Positions 1-10,880 of a stretch of DNA of 62,420 bases are shown here, piece by piece; position 1 is the stretch's first letter; the number at the start of each line of letters is the position of its first letter. The stretch lies in the NCBI GenBank assembly GCA_903882285.1, contig CAIRWM010000004.1, positions 1 to 62,420 of the forward strand, read 5' to 3'. Under the pieces are notes generated by a model, which saw nothing but the letters and a program-made list of their open reading frames with translations, was not told the origin of the DNA and did no database searches. A program made the translations under genes and the position numbers. The DNA is from an uncultured cyanobacterium. Its GTDB lineage: Bacteria; Cyanobacteriota; Cyanobacteriia; PCC-6307; Cyanobiaceae.

Positions 1-314
1 GCAGCCATCTCGAAGGGGTTGAACTCGGCTTCCTCGAACTTGTCGGCCAGGAACTCGCCGTACTCCTTGACACCCTCTTCCCGGGTGTAAGCCTGGGGCT
101 GCGGCGTGGTGGACGCATCTGGGCTGGCCTCTTCTCGAGGCCGGCCCAGTTTTCTTTCCAGCTCCTGGTACGCCCGGGCCAGCTCCTCGGGGCTGAGGCT
201 GCCGTCGCTGGCGATGGAGTGGCAGTGGAAGTTGAAGCGGCCCGGACAGCTGCTGGCCTCCGCCTGGCGCAGCACCGCCGCCAGGGGATGGCGGGAGGCC
301 TCAGGCCGCAGCAC
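1..314 (-). CDS. PHP-domain metal-dependent phosphoesterase, partial (C-terminus off window)
   Basis: Manual reverse translation gives ...RFNFHCHSIASDGSLSPEELARAYQELERK..., the PHP motif HxHxxxSDGxLxPEEL. GTG start near 314 overlaps the end of the upstream HemJ gene. Confidence 0.75.
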   Translation of the reverse strand, partial: MLRPEASRHPLAAVLRQAEASSCPGRFNFHCHSIASDGSLSPEELARAYQELERKLGRPREEASPDASTTPQPQAYTREEGVKEYGEFLADKFEEAEFNPFEMA

Positions 315-918
315 CGTCGCCTCCCGCCGCCGCCAGGCGCTCGGCCCGCAGGCGGCGCCAGCGGGCATAAAACTGGATTGAGACGGCCATGAACACCACC
401 AGGGCCACCAGGAACCAGGTGGCGGCTCCCGTCGGGAACTGGTTCTTGAAGACCACCAGCATCACCACGAGCACCAGCAGCAGGGTGGGCAGTTCGTTGA
501 GCGCCCGCAACTGCTTGGGACTCCACTGGCAGCTGCCCTGCCGCAGTTGGCCCATCAGGCGGTAGCAGAAGCCTTGATAGCCGAGCAGCAGGGCCACCAC
601 TGCGAGCTTGGCGTGCATCCAGCCCTGGTGCATCCAGTCGGGGTTGACGCTGAGCAGGCCCACCGCCATCACCACCGCGACCACCATTCCCGGCGTGGTG
701 ATGATGTTGGCCAGCCGTCGCTCCATGAGGGCGTACTGCTCCTGAAAGGGAGCGCGCAGCAAGGCGTCCAGCTCCTCGGCCTCCCGGTGGTAAATGAACA
801 GCCGCACCAGGTAGAAGAGCCCGGCAAACCACACCACCACGCCGACGATGTGGAGGGTCTTGAACCACAGGTAAGCCTCGGGCGGCCAGGTGAGGGCCAG
901 GAGCGGGGCGGCGGACAT
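301..918 (-). CDS. hemJ: Protoporphyrinogen oxidase HemJ (CopD-like membrane protein)
   Basis: 205 aa, multi-TM; WFKTLHIVGVVVWFAGLFYLVRLFIYHRE and SVNPDWMHQGWMHAKLAVV are HemJ hallmarks. Confidence 0.9.
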   Translation of the reverse strand: MSAAPLLALTWPPEAYLWFKTLHIVGVVVWFAGLFYLVRLFIYHREAEELDALLRAPFQEQYALMERRLANIITTPGMVVAVVMAVGLLSVNPDWMHQGWMHAKLAVVALLLGYQGFCYRLMGQLRQGSCQWSPKQLRALNELPTLLLVLVVMLVVFKNQFPTGAATWFLVALVVFMAVSIQFYARWRRLRAERLAAAGGDGAAA

Positions 919-959
919 GACGGCGGCGGGCCGGAGGGCTGCAGAAGCGGCGCTTCAAG

Positions 960-2507
960 CTAGACGGCTTTGGGGCCGGCCTCGCGGTGGGCCTGGGCCT
1001 GGCGTCTGATCTGCTCCAGTTCGGCAGGGTCACGTTTCGCCAGTTGCTGCATCACCAGGGCCATGCGCGGATGGCCCGCGAACCGCTGGCGATGGCGGGC
1101 CAGAAAATCCCAGTACAAAACATTGAAGGGGCAGGCCTGGGGTCCGGTGCGCTGCTTCGGGTCGTAGCCACAGCCGCTGCAGTAGGTGCTCATCCGCTGG
1201 ATGTAGGCGCCACTGGCGGCGTAGGGCTTGCTGGCCAGCCGCCCGCCATCGGCGAATAGTCCCATGCCGATCACGTTGGTCTGCATCACCCAGTCGAAAC
1301 CGTCGATGAACATGTGATGGAACCAGGCGGTGAGGGCCTGGGGATCGAGACCGGCCAGCAGGCCGTAGTTGGCCAGCACCATCAGCCGCTGGATGTGATG
1401 GGCGTAGCCCGTCGTCGCCAGCTCCCCCAGCACGGTGTCAAGGCAGGCCATGCCGCTGCCGCCCAGCTCCCCCAGAAAGGCGGGCAGGGGCTCGTGGGCC
1501 TCCAGGTGGTTGAGCGTGGGGTAGTCCGGACCGAACCAGTGGTAGAGGCCGTGGGTGAACTCCCGCCAGCCGAGAATCTGACGGATCACCCCCTCCAGGC
1601 TCGCCAGGGGCGCCTGCTGCTCCCGTCCGGCCTCCTCCAGGCGGCGGATCACCTCCAACGGATGCAGCAGTCCAAGGTTGAGATACGGACTGAGCAGGGC
1701 ATGCCAGAGCGTCGGCTGGCCGCTCACCATGGCGTCCTGGTACGGACCGAAGCCCGCGAGTCGGGTGGCGATGAAGTGCTCCAGCACCTGCAACGCCTGG
1801 GCCCGGCTGACGCCCCAGTGGAAGGGCTCGAGCGATCCGGGCAAGGGCGGCAGTCCCGCCTCGGCCCGCTGGGCATCGAGTCGCCGCAGCTTGTCCATCA
1901 CGGCCTGGGTGAGGGCGTCGGGCTCGAAGATCAGCGGTTCCGGGCCCACCAGCCCCTTGCGCGGCGGCCGGCGGTTCTCACGGTCGAAATTCCACTGGCC
2001 CCCCAGAGGCGTGGCAGAGGCCCCCTCCCCCTCCATCAGCACGGCGAAGCGGCGGCGTCCCTCCCGGTAGAAGAGCTCCAGCCGCCACTGCCTGTAGCCG
2101 CTGGCCCAGACCGCGAAGGCCTCCTGGCTCCAGAGAAAGGCATTGGAGGCCACCCAGCGCAGGGGCACCGGCAGGTCCAGCCGCTCGATCTGATCACGGA
2201 AGGGCCGATCGGCCGGCTCCATCACCCGCAGCTCGGTGATCCGGTGGCTCTGGAGCCAGGCCGGCAGCGCCGAGGCGAAGCTCTCCGCCTCCAGCAGGTC
2301 GACCTGCCAGCCGGCGGCGGCCAGGTCGGCGGCGGCATGGCGCATGGCGCTCCAGACCAGCACCAGCTTCTGGCGGTGGTAGGCGCGCCGGGCCAGCACC
2401 GAGGCGCTTTCGATCAGCACCACCCGCGTGGTCGCCGGATCACAGCCCACCAGGGCCGCCTGATCGGGATGCAGCTGGTCCCCCAGCACCCAGACCCCGG
2501 TGGTCAT
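960..2507 (-). CDS. Cryptochrome/photolyase family protein, FeS-BCP (PhrB/CryPro) type
   Basis: MTTGVWVLGDQLHPDQAAL N-terminus; C-terminal MSTYCSGCGYDPKQRTGPQACPFNVLYWDFLARHR. Start placed at ATG 2507 rather than ORF start 2558. Confidence 0.88.
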   Translation of the reverse strand: MTTGVWVLGDQLHPDQAALVGCDPATTRVVLIESASVLARRAYHRQKLVLVWSAMRHAAADLAAAGWQVDLLEAESFASALPAWLQSHRITELRVMEPADRPFRDQIERLDLPVPLRWVASNAFLWSQEAFAVWASGYRQWRLELFYREGRRRFAVLMEGEGASATPLGGQWNFDRENRRPPRKGLVGPEPLIFEPDALTQAVMDKLRRLDAQRAEAGLPPLPGSLEPFHWGVSRAQALQVLEHFIATRLAGFGPYQDAMVSGQPTLWHALLSPYLNLGLLHPLEVIRRLEEAGREQQAPLASLEGVIRQILGWREFTHGLYHWFGPDYPTLNHLEAHEPLPAFLGELGGSGMACLDTVLGELATTGYAHHIQRLMVLANYGLLAGLDPQALTAWFHHMFIDGFDWVMQTNVIGMGLFADGGRLASKPYAASGAYIQRMSTYCSGCGYDPKQRTGPQACPFNVLYWDFLARHRQRFAGHPRMALVMQQLAKRDPAELEQIRRQAQAHREAGPKAV

Positions 2508-2511
2508 CGGT

Positions 2512-2838
2512 TCAGGAGCCCGCCAGACGGCAGGCCCTGCGCACCACGGCGCCGCCATAGCCCCGTTCCACGGGTCCGGCCACGGGGCTGATGTGGCCGT
2601 CGCGGCAGTCGACCGTGATGCGCTCGCGGTGCCCCAGCTGATCGGCCAGCCGCAGCTTCAACTGCCAGTGGTGCTTGGCGCTGCGGGTGATCTCATCGCC
2701 GCAGACCGGGCCGACACAGAGTCCGGGGGCCGCCGATACCACCGGCGCAGCGATCAGCAGCAGGGCCAGCAAGCAGAGCAGGACAGCCAGCCGGCGGCAC
2801 GCCAGGCCTAGGCCCCGCAGCAGAGAGTTGGGGCTCAA
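2512..2838 (-). CDS. Hypothetical secreted protein
   Basis: 108 aa with N-terminal signal peptide ([22 protein letters not shown]) and several Cys; lies between uvrC and the photolyase on the same strand. Confidence 0.6.
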   Translation of the reverse strand: MSPNSLLRGLGLACRRLAVLLCLLALLLIAAPVVSAAPGLCVGPVCGDEITRSAKHHWQLKLRLADQLGHRERITVDCRDGHISPVAGPVERGYGGAVVRRACRLAGS

Positions 2839-4841
2839 CGGGCCAGCTCCAGGGGATGGGCCAGGGGGATGTTCGCGCTGAGGGTGTCATCTTCGCTGAC
2901 AGAGGGATGGAAGTACTCCCACACCTGCCGCGCCAGGGCAGGCCCCAGGCCCGGCGCGGCCGCCAGGGATTCGACGCTGGCCAGCTGGATCGCATCGATC
3001 GAGCGGAAGTGGGCCAGCAGGTCCCGGATCCGCTTCGGTCCGAGTCCGGGAATCTCGCTGAGCCGTGAGCGCTTCATCCGCTCGCCCCGCTGCTGGCGAT
3101 GGAAGCTCACGGCGAAGCGGTGGGCCTCGTCGCGCAGCCGGCGCAACAGCGTGATCCCCAGCTGGTCGGGCTCGCTCTCCAGCGGCTGGCTGGCCCCGGG
3201 GAGGAACACCTCCTCCCGCTGCTTGGCCAGGGAACAGACCACGAGATCCTCGTGCAGGTCGAGTTCGCGCAGCGCTTCCATCACCGCCGATAGCTGTCCC
3301 TTGCCGCCGTCGATCATCACCACGTCGGGCCAGTCGTTAAGGCCGCCGGTATGCAGGGCACAGGAGGCCTCGCGGCGGAGCGTCTCCAGGTCGGCCCCCT
3401 CAGCCTTCGCCTGCGACCAGCGCCGGAAACGGCGGCGCATGATCTCGGCCATGGCCATGAAGTCGTCGGAGTGGCCGGCGTGGATGCTGCTGCTGCGGAT
3501 CTTGTATTTGCGGTAGTGCTGCTTGGCCGGCAGGCCGTCGATGAACACCACCTGGGAGGCGACGGCGTCGCTGCCCTGGATGTGGCTGATGTCGTAGCCC
3601 TCGATCCGGCTTGGGGGCGTGGGCAGCTCCAGAAGCTGAGCGAGGTCTTCGGTGGCCAGCTGCTGTTGCTCCGCTCCCCGCTGGGCGCGCTGCAGCTCAT
3701 AGGCCGCGTTGCGCTCCACCAGTTCAATCAGCTCCGCCTTCTGCTGCCGCTGCGGAACCGCCAGGGCCACGCGGCGGCCGCGCCGCTCGCTGAGCCACTC
3801 GGCGATCAGCTCCTGCTGAGGCAAAGCATGCTGCACGAGCAGTTCCGGCGGAATCTCCACCGGCTCCACCTGGCTGTAGTGCTCCTCGATCACCCGCTGC
3901 AGGATTGTGCCAGGGCCGGCTGAAAGGGCCTCCGCCGTGTAGCCCAGCCGACCCACCAGCTTGCCCGCCCGCATCTGGAACAACTGCACAGCCGCCAGCC
4001 GTTCATCGGCCACCAGGGCGATCACGTCGCGGCTGACCGAGCTGTCGCCGAGGCTCATCTTCTGATCTGCCGTCAGCGCATCCAGCCCCTGCAGCTGGTC
4101 CCGCACCCGGGCCGCCGCCTCGAAGTCGAGGCGCTCGGCGTACTTGCCCATCTGCTCATGGAGCAGGGCCAGCAGCTCCTCATTGCGGCCCTGGAACACC
4201 ATCGCCACCTGGCGCAGGGTGCGGTGGTAAGCCTCGGAATCGATCTTCTGTTGACACACCCCTGGGCAGCGACCGATGTCGTAGTTGAGGCAGGTGCGGT
4301 CGCGGTGCAGCGGCAGGGGGCGCTGGCGCAGTGGAAAGACCCGCTTCACCAGCGACAGGGTGCGTCGCAGCAGCCCCACATCCACATAGGGGCCATAGAA
4401 GCGATCGAGTGGGCTGCGAAAGCGGCGCCGGCGGGTGATGAAGATGCGCGGATAGGCCTCACTCCAGGTGATGCAGAGGTAGGGATATTTCTTGTCGTCC
4501 TTCAGCAGCACATTGAAGTGCGGCTGGTTCTGCTTGATCAGGTTCGACTCCAGCGCCAGCGCCTCGGCCTCGCTGTCGGTGACGATGCATTCGATCTCGC
4601 ACACCTGCCGCACCATCAGCGAGATGCGCGGGCTGTGGCCATGGCCGCTACCACTCTGGAAATAGCTGCGCACGCGCTGACGCAGCACCTTCGCCTTGCC
4701 GATGTAGAGGATGCGATCCTCGCCATCGCGCATCAGATAGCAGCCCGGCTCAGCGGGGATCTCCCGCAGCCGGGCCTTCAGTCGCTCGGGCTGCTGCTGC
4801 AGAGGGCGAATTGGACCTGCTGCCACACCGGAGTGCGTCAC
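2835..4841 (-). CDS. uvrC: Excinuclease ABC subunit UvrC
   Basis: 668 aa; [33 protein letters not shown] (GIY-YIG), [20 protein letters not shown]-terminal HhH region. Confidence 0.97.
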   Translation of the reverse strand: MTHSGVAAGPIRPLQQQPERLKARLREIPAEPGCYLMRDGEDRILYIGKAKVLRQRVRSYFQSGSGHGHSPRISLMVRQVCEIECIVTDSEAEALALESNLIKQNQPHFNVLLKDDKKYPYLCITWSEAYPRIFITRRRRFRSPLDRFYGPYVDVGLLRRTLSLVKRVFPLRQRPLPLHRDRTCLNYDIGRCPGVCQQKIDSEAYHRTLRQVAMVFQGRNEELLALLHEQMGKYAERLDFEAAARVRDQLQGLDALTADQKMSLGDSSVSRDVIALVADERLAAVQLFQMRAGKLVGRLGYTAEALSAGPGTILQRVIEEHYSQVEPVEIPPELLVQHALPQQELIAEWLSERRGRRVALAVPQRQQKAELIELVERNAAYELQRAQRGAEQQQLATEDLAQLLELPTPPSRIEGYDISHIQGSDAVASQVVFIDGLPAKQHYRKYKIRSSSIHAGHSDDFMAMAEIMRRRFRRWSQAKAEGADLETLRREASCALHTGGLNDWPDVVMIDGGKGQLSAVMEALRELDLHEDLVVCSLAKQREEVFLPGASQPLESEPDQLGITLLRRLRDEAHRFAVSFHRQQRGERMKRSRLSEIPGLGPKRIRDLLAHFRSIDAIQLASVESLAAAPGLGPALARQVWEYFHPSVSEDDTLSANIPLAHPLELAR

Positions 4842-5341
4842 CCCCCGTACTGCCAGCCGGTAGCCGCCAGCTCCAGGGCGGCACCGTCGCGGTGCAGCAC
4901 CGCGCCCTTGACCTCACCGACGAACACGGTGTGATCGCCGGCCGCCACCTGACCCACCAGCTCGCATTCCACGGCACCGAGGGCGTCGTCCAGGATCGGC
5001 AGCCCCAGGGGTCCCAGCTGGAAGGGAGCGGCGTCGAAGCGGCCACCGATGCCCCTCTGGGGCTTGAAGAAGACCGCCGCCAGGTCCTTCTGATCCGCCG
5101 CTAGCACATTCAGAGAGAAGCGGCCGCTGCGTTGGATGATGCCGTTGCTAGTGGAGTCGGCCCGCACCGCCATCACCACCAGGGGCGGCTCAAAGGAGCC
5201 CTGGGTCACCCAGCTGGCCGTGAAGCCGTTGACCTCCTCCCCCTCGGCCACACCGCAGATGAACACCCCGTGGGGGATCTTTCGCAGCAGGGTCTTCTTG
5301 GCGGCCGGATCGAAACTGGCGTCGGACATGGAAATCTCCAC
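4838..5341 (-). CDS. Flavin reductase family protein
   Basis: 167 aa; [45 protein letters not shown], flavin reductase-like domain. Confidence 0.88.
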   Translation of the reverse strand: MEISMSDASFDPAAKKTLLRKIPHGVFICGVAEGEEVNGFTASWVTQGSFEPPLVVMAVRADSTSNGIIQRSGRFSLNVLAADQKDLAAVFFKPQRGIGGRFDAAPFQLGPLGLPILDDALGAVECELVGQVAAGDHTVFVGEVKGAVLHRDGAALELAATGWQYGG

Positions 5342-5467
5342 GGGGAGCTCTCATGACTCTAGGAAGCTGATCCGCCAGGTTCGAGGCCGCTCGGCAGCGA
5401 CCATCCATAGGCTGAGCCCGCCTGTCCTCGGCCCACTACCGTCCCCCGCCCTGCCCCCCGTCTGCCC

Positions 5468-5968
5468 ATGCGCGCCCTCTACCCCGGCAGCTTCGATCCC
5501 CTGACTCTTGGCCACCTCGACCTGATCGAGCGCGGCGTCCGGCTGTTCGATGGGCTGGTGGTGGCGGTGCTGCAGAACCCCGCCAAGCAGCCCTGCTTCC
5601 CCTTGGAGAAGCGGCTGGAGCAGATCCGGGCGGCCACCGCCCACCTGGAGGGGGTGGAAGTGAGCAGCTTCGATGGGCTCACCGTCGACGTCGCCCGCCG
5701 CTGCGGGGCCGCCGTGATCCTGCGCGGGCTGCGCGCCCTCAGCGACTTCGAGTTCGAGCTGCAGATCGCCCACACCAACAAGAGTCTGTCGCCCCAGATG
5801 GAGACCCTCTTCCTGGCCACGGCGGTGCACCACAGCTTCCTGAGCAGCTCGGTGGTGAAGGAAGTAGCCCGCTTCGGCGGCGATGTCTCCCACATGGTGC
5901 CGTCTGGAGTGGCGGCCGACCTCGCGAGGCTCTTTAATCGTTCATCCCCTCAAGGTCGACATGTCTGA
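5468..5968 (+). CDS. coaD: Phosphopantetheine adenylyltransferase
   Basis: [23 protein letters not shown] nucleotidyltransferase motif; [12 protein letters not shown]. Confidence 0.96.
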   Translation: MRALYPGSFDPLTLGHLDLIERGVRLFDGLVVAVLQNPAKQPCFPLEKRLEQIRAATAHLEGVEVSSFDGLTVDVARRCGAAVILRGLRALSDFEFELQIAHTNKSLSPQMETLFLATAVHHSFLSSSVVKEVARFGGDVSHMVPSGVAADLARLFNRSSPQGRHV

Positions 5969-6899
5969 GGTCCGCATCACCGTCCTCGATCAGCTGGATC
6001 AGCTGGAGGAGGTCCTCCTCGACGGCAGCCGCATCCCGTTCAGTGGTGGCCGCCTAGTCAACGAGCAGGACGCCATCGAGATGATGGATGCTCTCAGGGA
6101 GTCGCTGCCCGGGCAGATCAGCCAGGCCGATGAGCTGATCCGCAAGCGCGAGGGTTTCATCGAGAAGGCCCGTCAGCAGGCCGAAGAGATCGTCGTCCAG
6201 GCCAAGCGCGAGCGGGAGCAGTTGATCAACCAGGCCGCCATCCGCCAGGAAGCGGAGCGCCAGGTGGCCGAACTGCGCGATCAGGCCCGCCAGCAGTGTG
6301 AGCAGCTGATGCTCCAAACCCGCCAGCAGGCTGCCCAGGTGGAGCAGGAGCACCAGGCCCGGCTCGCCCAGATGGAGCAGCAGTTTGCCAGCCGCCGCCA
6401 GCAGTTAGAACAGGAGGGCCAGGCTCGCCGCCAGCAGCTCGACCAGGAAGCAGCGGAGCGCAACCGCCAGCTGGTTGAGCAACACGAGCGGGCTCGCCAG
6501 CAGTCCATGCAGGAACTCGAGGCGATCCGCAGCGAGGGGGTGCGCCTGCAGCGCGACAGCCAGGCCGAAGCGGAACGGCTGCATGCCGATGCCCTGAGCT
6601 TCGGCAAGCAGACCCAACAGCAGTGCGAAGCGCTCCTGGCCCGCACTCGCCAGGAATCCGCCGCCATCCAGGACGGCGCCAACCGCTACGCCGAGCAGGT
6701 GCTGGGTGAACTGGAGGTACGGCTCAAGGAGCTCAGCCAAGTGGTGCTCGGCGGCCGCCAGGAGCTGGGTCGCCTCCACAGCCAGGACCGCTCGGCCCCA
6801 CGCGCCGAGGTCGCCCCGATCCAGGAAGCCGAGGCCGGCAGCCGCACCCGTCGGGTGGCAGGTCGGCTGCGCCGCGCCACTCGGGGCCTGGCCAGCTGA
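5961..6899 (+). CDS. DivIVA-like coiled-coil protein (Cdv3-like)
   Basis: Start ATG 5961 overlapping the coaD end; [50 protein letters not shown] followed by a long Gln/Glu/Arg coiled coil. Confidence 0.7.
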   Translation: MSEVRITVLDQLDQLEEVLLDGSRIPFSGGRLVNEQDAIEMMDALRESLPGQISQADELIRKREGFIEKARQQAEEIVVQAKREREQLINQAAIRQEAERQVAELRDQARQQCEQLMLQTRQQAAQVEQEHQARLAQMEQQFASRRQQLEQEGQARRQQLDQEAAERNRQLVEQHERARQQSMQELEAIRSEGVRLQRDSQAEAERLHADALSFGKQTQQQCEALLARTRQESAAIQDGANRYAEQVLGELEVRLKELSQVVLGGRQELGRLHSQDRSAPRAEVAPIQEAEAGSRTRRVAGRLRRATRGLAS

Positions 6900-6923
6900 G
6901 CAGCGGCCTCACCTCAGCACCGT

Positions 6924-6949
6924 AAAGCCCGGCTCCAGAGCCTGGCTTT
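6924..6949. terminator. Putative bidirectional terminator hairpin between convergent genes
   Basis: AAAGCC-c-GGCTC-ca-GAGCC-t-GGCTTT: long stem with one mismatch, between genes ending at 6899(+) and 6964(-). Confidence 0.6.
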
Positions 6950-6963
6950 CTGCCAGCGGGCGA

Positions 6964-8307
6964 TCAGATCCCCTGGGAGCAGAGGGAGACGTTCATCACC
7001 TGCCGCAGAATCTGCCCGATCGTCTGGTTCGGAGTACCGGCACCGTTGGAAATGGCACTCACATAGCGAGGACCGTCGTTGGTTTGAAGCACGCCGCTGA
7101 TCGCTCTCACACCAGTGAGCGTGCCCGTCTTGGCGTAGAGGCGTCCTTCCAGTGGAGTGCCGGAAAACAGATTGCGCAGGGTGCCCCGCTGACCGGCGAT
7201 CGCCATCGAGGCCAAGAAGTCGCGGCTGTAAGGGTGCTGGTCCATCCGCAGCAGCAGCGCCGTGAGGAAGCGGGAGGTGACGCGGTTGGAGCGGTCGAGA
7301 CCACTGCCGTCGAAGATGCGCACACCCTGCATCGGCAGTCCCTGCTGGTTCAGCCAGGCGGTCTCGATCTGGGCGGCCTGATCGACGTTCCAGGTCCCGG
7401 CGGCCGTGCGCAGAAGCACTTCGGCCGTGAAGTTGTGGCTCTCAGTGTTGGCCAGGCTGAGCAGGCCATGCATTGAGGTGGATGGCTCCTCATGCACCAG
7501 CACCGCGTCGCCCGGGATCGGGGCGGTGGCCGAGACCAGTTCGAACTGGGCCGAGCCACCCTGCTGCTTCACGGCCCGATCGAGCAGGGTGCGCAGCCTG
7601 GAGGGGGGATTGCTGACGGCATCCTCGATGGCGTTGCTGGTGATGGCCAGGCGGGTGATCGGCGCGCCGTAGGCGTAGGCCCGGTCGCCGTAGCTCCAGC
7701 CCTGGGGCCACCAGCCCTGGGCAGGCTCTTCGGCCAGCTGCAGCTTCACAGAACCGGCGGGCAGGCCGCTGCTACCGCCGGAGGAGAGGGCCAGCTTGGC
7801 GAAGCGCTGCAGGTGGGGCACCGCCAGATCGGGATCGCCCTGGCCGGTGAGGCGGAAGCTGCCATCGCCCAGGCGCCACAGCTGGGTGGTCAGGCGGTGG
7901 TCGGGGCCGAGCCGGTCGAGGGCGAAGGCGGTGCTGATCAGCTTCTGGTTGGAGGCCGGTACCCGCGGCCGCAGGCCGTTGACATCGGCCAGCAGGTGGC
8001 CGCCGGGATCAGCAACGGACACGCTCCAGGCGTAGGCCTCAGAGCCGATCAGGGAGGCGATGCGCTGCTGCAGCGCTGGACAACTGACCTCGGCCTGCAG
8101 CTGCGGCAGGGCCAGCGGAGGCGGCAGGGAAGACAGGCTGGCCAGGGGGGCCGGCCGGAGGGCCTGCACGGGGGGGAGGGCAGGCGACGCAACGCCCGCG
8201 TAGGAGGCACCCTGGGCCTGAGCGGCCGGGGTCAGGCAGGGCAGGGCGATCGCACTGCCCAGCAGCAGGGCCGCCAGGGGGTGGATCAAGGGTTGGGATC
8301 GGGTCAT
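6964..8307 (-). CDS. dacB: D-alanyl-D-alanine carboxypeptidase/endopeptidase (PBP4/DacB family)
   Basis: Signal peptide MTRSQPLIHPLAALLLGSAIALPCLTPAAQA; VPASNQKLISTAFAL (SxxK), TESHNFTAE (SxN-like) and YAKTGTLTGVRAISG (KTG). Start reassigned to 8307. Confidence 0.92.
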   Translation of the reverse strand: MTRSQPLIHPLAALLLGSAIALPCLTPAAQAQGASYAGVASPALPPVQALRPAPLASLSSLPPPLALPQLQAEVSCPALQQRIASLIGSEAYAWSVSVADPGGHLLADVNGLRPRVPASNQKLISTAFALDRLGPDHRLTTQLWRLGDGSFRLTGQGDPDLAVPHLQRFAKLALSSGGSSGLPAGSVKLQLAEEPAQGWWPQGWSYGDRAYAYGAPITRLAITSNAIEDAVSNPPSRLRTLLDRAVKQQGGSAQFELVSATAPIPGDAVLVHEEPSTSMHGLLSLANTESHNFTAEVLLRTAAGTWNVDQAAQIETAWLNQQGLPMQGVRIFDGSGLDRSNRVTSRFLTALLLRMDQHPYSRDFLASMAIAGQRGTLRNLFSGTPLEGRLYAKTGTLTGVRAISGVLQTNDGPRYVSAISNGAGTPNQTIGQILRQVMNVSLCSQGI

Positions 8308-8308
8308 C

Positions 8309-8833
8309 TCAGCGCTGTCCAAGTTGCAGGTCGGTGACGCTGCCGCCGAAACGGAAGCGGCTACCCTCCAATTCCACCGGGGCTCCGATCTTGATGGTCT
8401 GGTTGCCGAAAACCACGCCACCGGCCGTCTTGCGGCCCTGGCCTTCAAGCACCAGGCGGGCATCAAAGCTGCCGAAGGTCTTCTGGTTGGGGTCCGGGGC
8501 ACTCACCACCCGGCCATCGGGGGAGAGGGTGGAGATGCGACGTTCCAGCGGCAACACCTGCTTCACAGCGACCGTGCCGTGGGGCTGGTTGCGGATCACG
8601 ACCGACACGTTGCCCTCCTCCTCGATGCTCTTGACCAGGGACGGGGCATCGGCCGCGGGAACGCCGCGCACATCGACGGTGACGATCACCGGCTGCATTG
8701 CTCCGGTGGCACTGGCGATGGCACCGCTGAGCTTGGGACTCCAGACCACACCGCCGACGGCCAGGGCCACAGCGACGGCAGCGCCCAGGTCGACAAGGCT
8801 GTAGGAGCGGCGGGAGGAGGGTGTGTTCGCCAT
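8309..8833 (-). CDS. DUF4330 family protein
   Basis: 174 aa, single N-terminal TM; matches remembered cyanobacterial DUF4330 pattern (SLVDLGAAVAVALAVGGVVWSPKLSG). Confidence 0.75.
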   Translation of the reverse strand: MANTPSSRRSYSLVDLGAAVAVALAVGGVVWSPKLSGAIASATGAMQPVIVTVDVRGVPAADAPSLVKSIEEEGNVSVVIRNQPHGTVAVKQVLPLERRISTLSPDGRVVSAPDPNQKTFGSFDARLVLEGQGRKTAGGVVFGNQTIKIGAPVELEGSRFRFGGSVTDLQLGQR

Positions 8834-8900
8834 AGGGACGCATGAGTCCGCGAAGTGTACGCAGGTCTTCCCGGCGGCACCAGGGTGGGGTGCGCCGCGC

Positions 8901-9626
8901 TCAGCGCTGCAGACCTTCGATCAGATCCCCCAGAGCCCGAAGATTGCTGCCCAGGCCCGACGCTGCGCCCCCCTGCAGCGCCTGCTCCTGCTCTTCGCCA
9001 TCCGGGCGGCGCTCGAAGCGCGCCACCGGCCGGAAGCCGTCGGCATCGAGGCGAAAGAGCTCCCATTCCCCCGGGTAAACCCGACGCAGGGCGCTGCCGG
9101 CCTGGGGGATCAGGGCATAGGCTGCCTGCCAGAGGGATAGAAAGCCACGCCGGCGCTGGCGGGCCACGCTGCCGATGCCCACCGCCGCATCCTCGAGGGC
9201 GGCATTGACCAGCACGGCAGGGCCTCGATGGTCGCTGCAGAGGGCCTCGACCTGGTCGTATTCCGCCTGGCTGGCACCCACCAGGAGCAGCACCCCATCG
9301 CTGGGTCCCTGCTCCTGCAGGCGGCGCTGGTCCGCGAAGCTGGCGATCCGCTCCGCTAACTCGGGCCGGTCGCGCCGGGCCAGGGCAGTCGCGCCCATAT
9401 CGGCGAACAGCAGCCGCAGCGGCACACCGGCCGCCACAAGAGCCTCGGCGAGGCGGAGCACCACCGGCAACAGCCGCAGCCCCTGGAAGCGCAACTCCAC
9501 AGTCCAGCGGCCCCCATCCCCATCGGCCAGGGCCTCCTGCAGGGCCACGAAGGCCTCCGCCTCGGCACCGTTCAGATCGGCGGGCAGCCGGTCAACGGCA
9601 TCAGCTGCAGGTTCAGGGGAGATCAT
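8901..9626 (-). CDS. DUF1995 family protein
   Basis: RWTVELRFQGLRLLPVVLRLAEAL... LLLVGASQAEYDQVEALCSDHRGPAVLVNAALED, DUF1995 pattern. Confidence 0.8.
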   Translation of the reverse strand: MISPEPAADAVDRLPADLNGAEAEAFVALQEALADGDGGRWTVELRFQGLRLLPVVLRLAEALVAAGVPLRLLFADMGATALARRDRPELAERIASFADQRRLQEQGPSDGVLLLVGASQAEYDQVEALCSDHRGPAVLVNAALEDAAVGIGSVARQRRRGFLSLWQAAYALIPQAGSALRRVYPGEWELFRLDADGFRPVARFERRPDGEEQEQALQGGAASGLGSNLRALGDLIEGLQR

Positions 9627-9677
9627 GGAGACGGCGGGTCAGGAAGGCGAACGGGGCAGGGGAGTGGCGGGCGGGGC

Positions 9678-10877
9678 TCAGCCCACCGGCTCGCCGGCCA
9701 TGACCCGCTGGCGGGCACGCTCCAGCGCCTCGGGCACGCCCTGCAGGTCGGTGGCGGTGAGCCAGGGACCGAGGCTGAGGCGCAGTCCGGTGGCCGCCTC
9801 GGTTTCGCCGAAGCCCATGGCGAGCAGGATCGGGCTGGGGGCGAGGCCGTAGGGATTGGCCCCGCGACCGCTGCTGCAGGCCGAGCCACTGCTGACCGCG
9901 TAGCCCTGCTGCCACATCGTCTGCACCAGGCGGCGACCGGAGAGGGGCCGACCACTGGGGGTGGCCATCAGCAGGCTGATGTGATGGGGCAGGCGGGGAG
10001 CCGCTGGCGACTGGAGCGGATCGGGACCGCTGAGCCGCACCCCCTCGAGCCGCAGCAGGCGCTCCAACAGGTCGTTGCGCAGCCCGGCGATCGGATCGAC
10101 GCCGCCATGGGCTGCCAGGCGCTCAGAGCAGAGCTCCAGGGCCCGGGCAAAGCCTGCCACCAGCGCCACCGGCTCGGTGCCGCCACGGCGACCCGACTCC
10201 TGGCCGCCACCGCCGATCAGGGGTGTGAGCTTCAGGCCCTCCCGCACCAGCAGGACCCCCACGCCACGGGGCCCCTGCAGCTTGTGGGAGGCGCAGCTGA
10301 GCAGATCCACCGGCAGCTCGGAGAAGGTCAGCGGCAGATGGCCCACCACCTGCACGGCATCGACGTGCAGCAGGACGTTGGCCTCGCGACAGAGACGGCC
10401 AATGGTGTCGATCGACTGCAGCGTGCCCACTTCGCTCTGGCCCCAGATCAGCGAGACCAGGCGTGTAGGGGGGGCCAGCAAGCGTTGCAGGGCAATGAGA
10501 TCGAGCAGCCCCTCGGAATCCACCGGAAGGCGCTCCAGCTCCCAGCCCCGCTGGCGCAGCTGCTCCGCGGCGGCGACGGTGGCCGGATGCTCCACCGCCG
10601 AGATCAGCAGACGACCGGGAGCCATGCCGCCGGTGGCGCCCAGCAGGGCGTTGTGAATGGCCTCACTGCCGCCGGAGCAGAGCAGGACCTGGCTGGGATC
10701 ACAGCCCAGCACGGAGGCGATGCTCTGGCGACCCCGTTCGAGCCGTTCGGCCGCCGCCAGGCCGAAGCCATGCGTGCTCGAGGGATTGGCCCAGGCCTCC
10801 TGGTACACGGCGGTCATGGCCGCTAGCACATCAGGAGACGGGGGCGTGGTGGCGCAGCTGTCGAGATAGATAGCCAT
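9678..10877 (-). CDS. Cysteine desulfurase (NifS/IscS family, PLP-dependent)
   Basis: MAIYLDSCATTPPSPDVLAAM; SCASHKLQGPRGVGVLLVR (PLP Lys); SSGSACSSGRG catalytic Cys motif. Confidence 0.95.
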   Translation of the reverse strand: MAIYLDSCATTPPSPDVLAAMTAVYQEAWANPSSTHGFGLAAAERLERGRQSIASVLGCDPSQVLLCSGGSEAIHNALLGATGGMAPGRLLISAVEHPATVAAAEQLRQRGWELERLPVDSEGLLDLIALQRLLAPPTRLVSLIWGQSEVGTLQSIDTIGRLCREANVLLHVDAVQVVGHLPLTFSELPVDLLSCASHKLQGPRGVGVLLVREGLKLTPLIGGGGQESGRRGGTEPVALVAGFARALELCSERLAAHGGVDPIAGLRNDLLERLLRLEGVRLSGPDPLQSPAAPRLPHHISLLMATPSGRPLSGRRLVQTMWQQGYAVSSGSACSSGRGANPYGLAPSPILLAMGFGETEAATGLRLSLGPWLTATDLQGVPEALERARQRVMAGEPVG

Positions 10878-10880
10878 GGC

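Noticed and set aside
1314-2591. 425-aa plus-strand ORF over the photolyase
   Set aside because: Composition typical of antisense frames; the minus-strand photolyase is intact.
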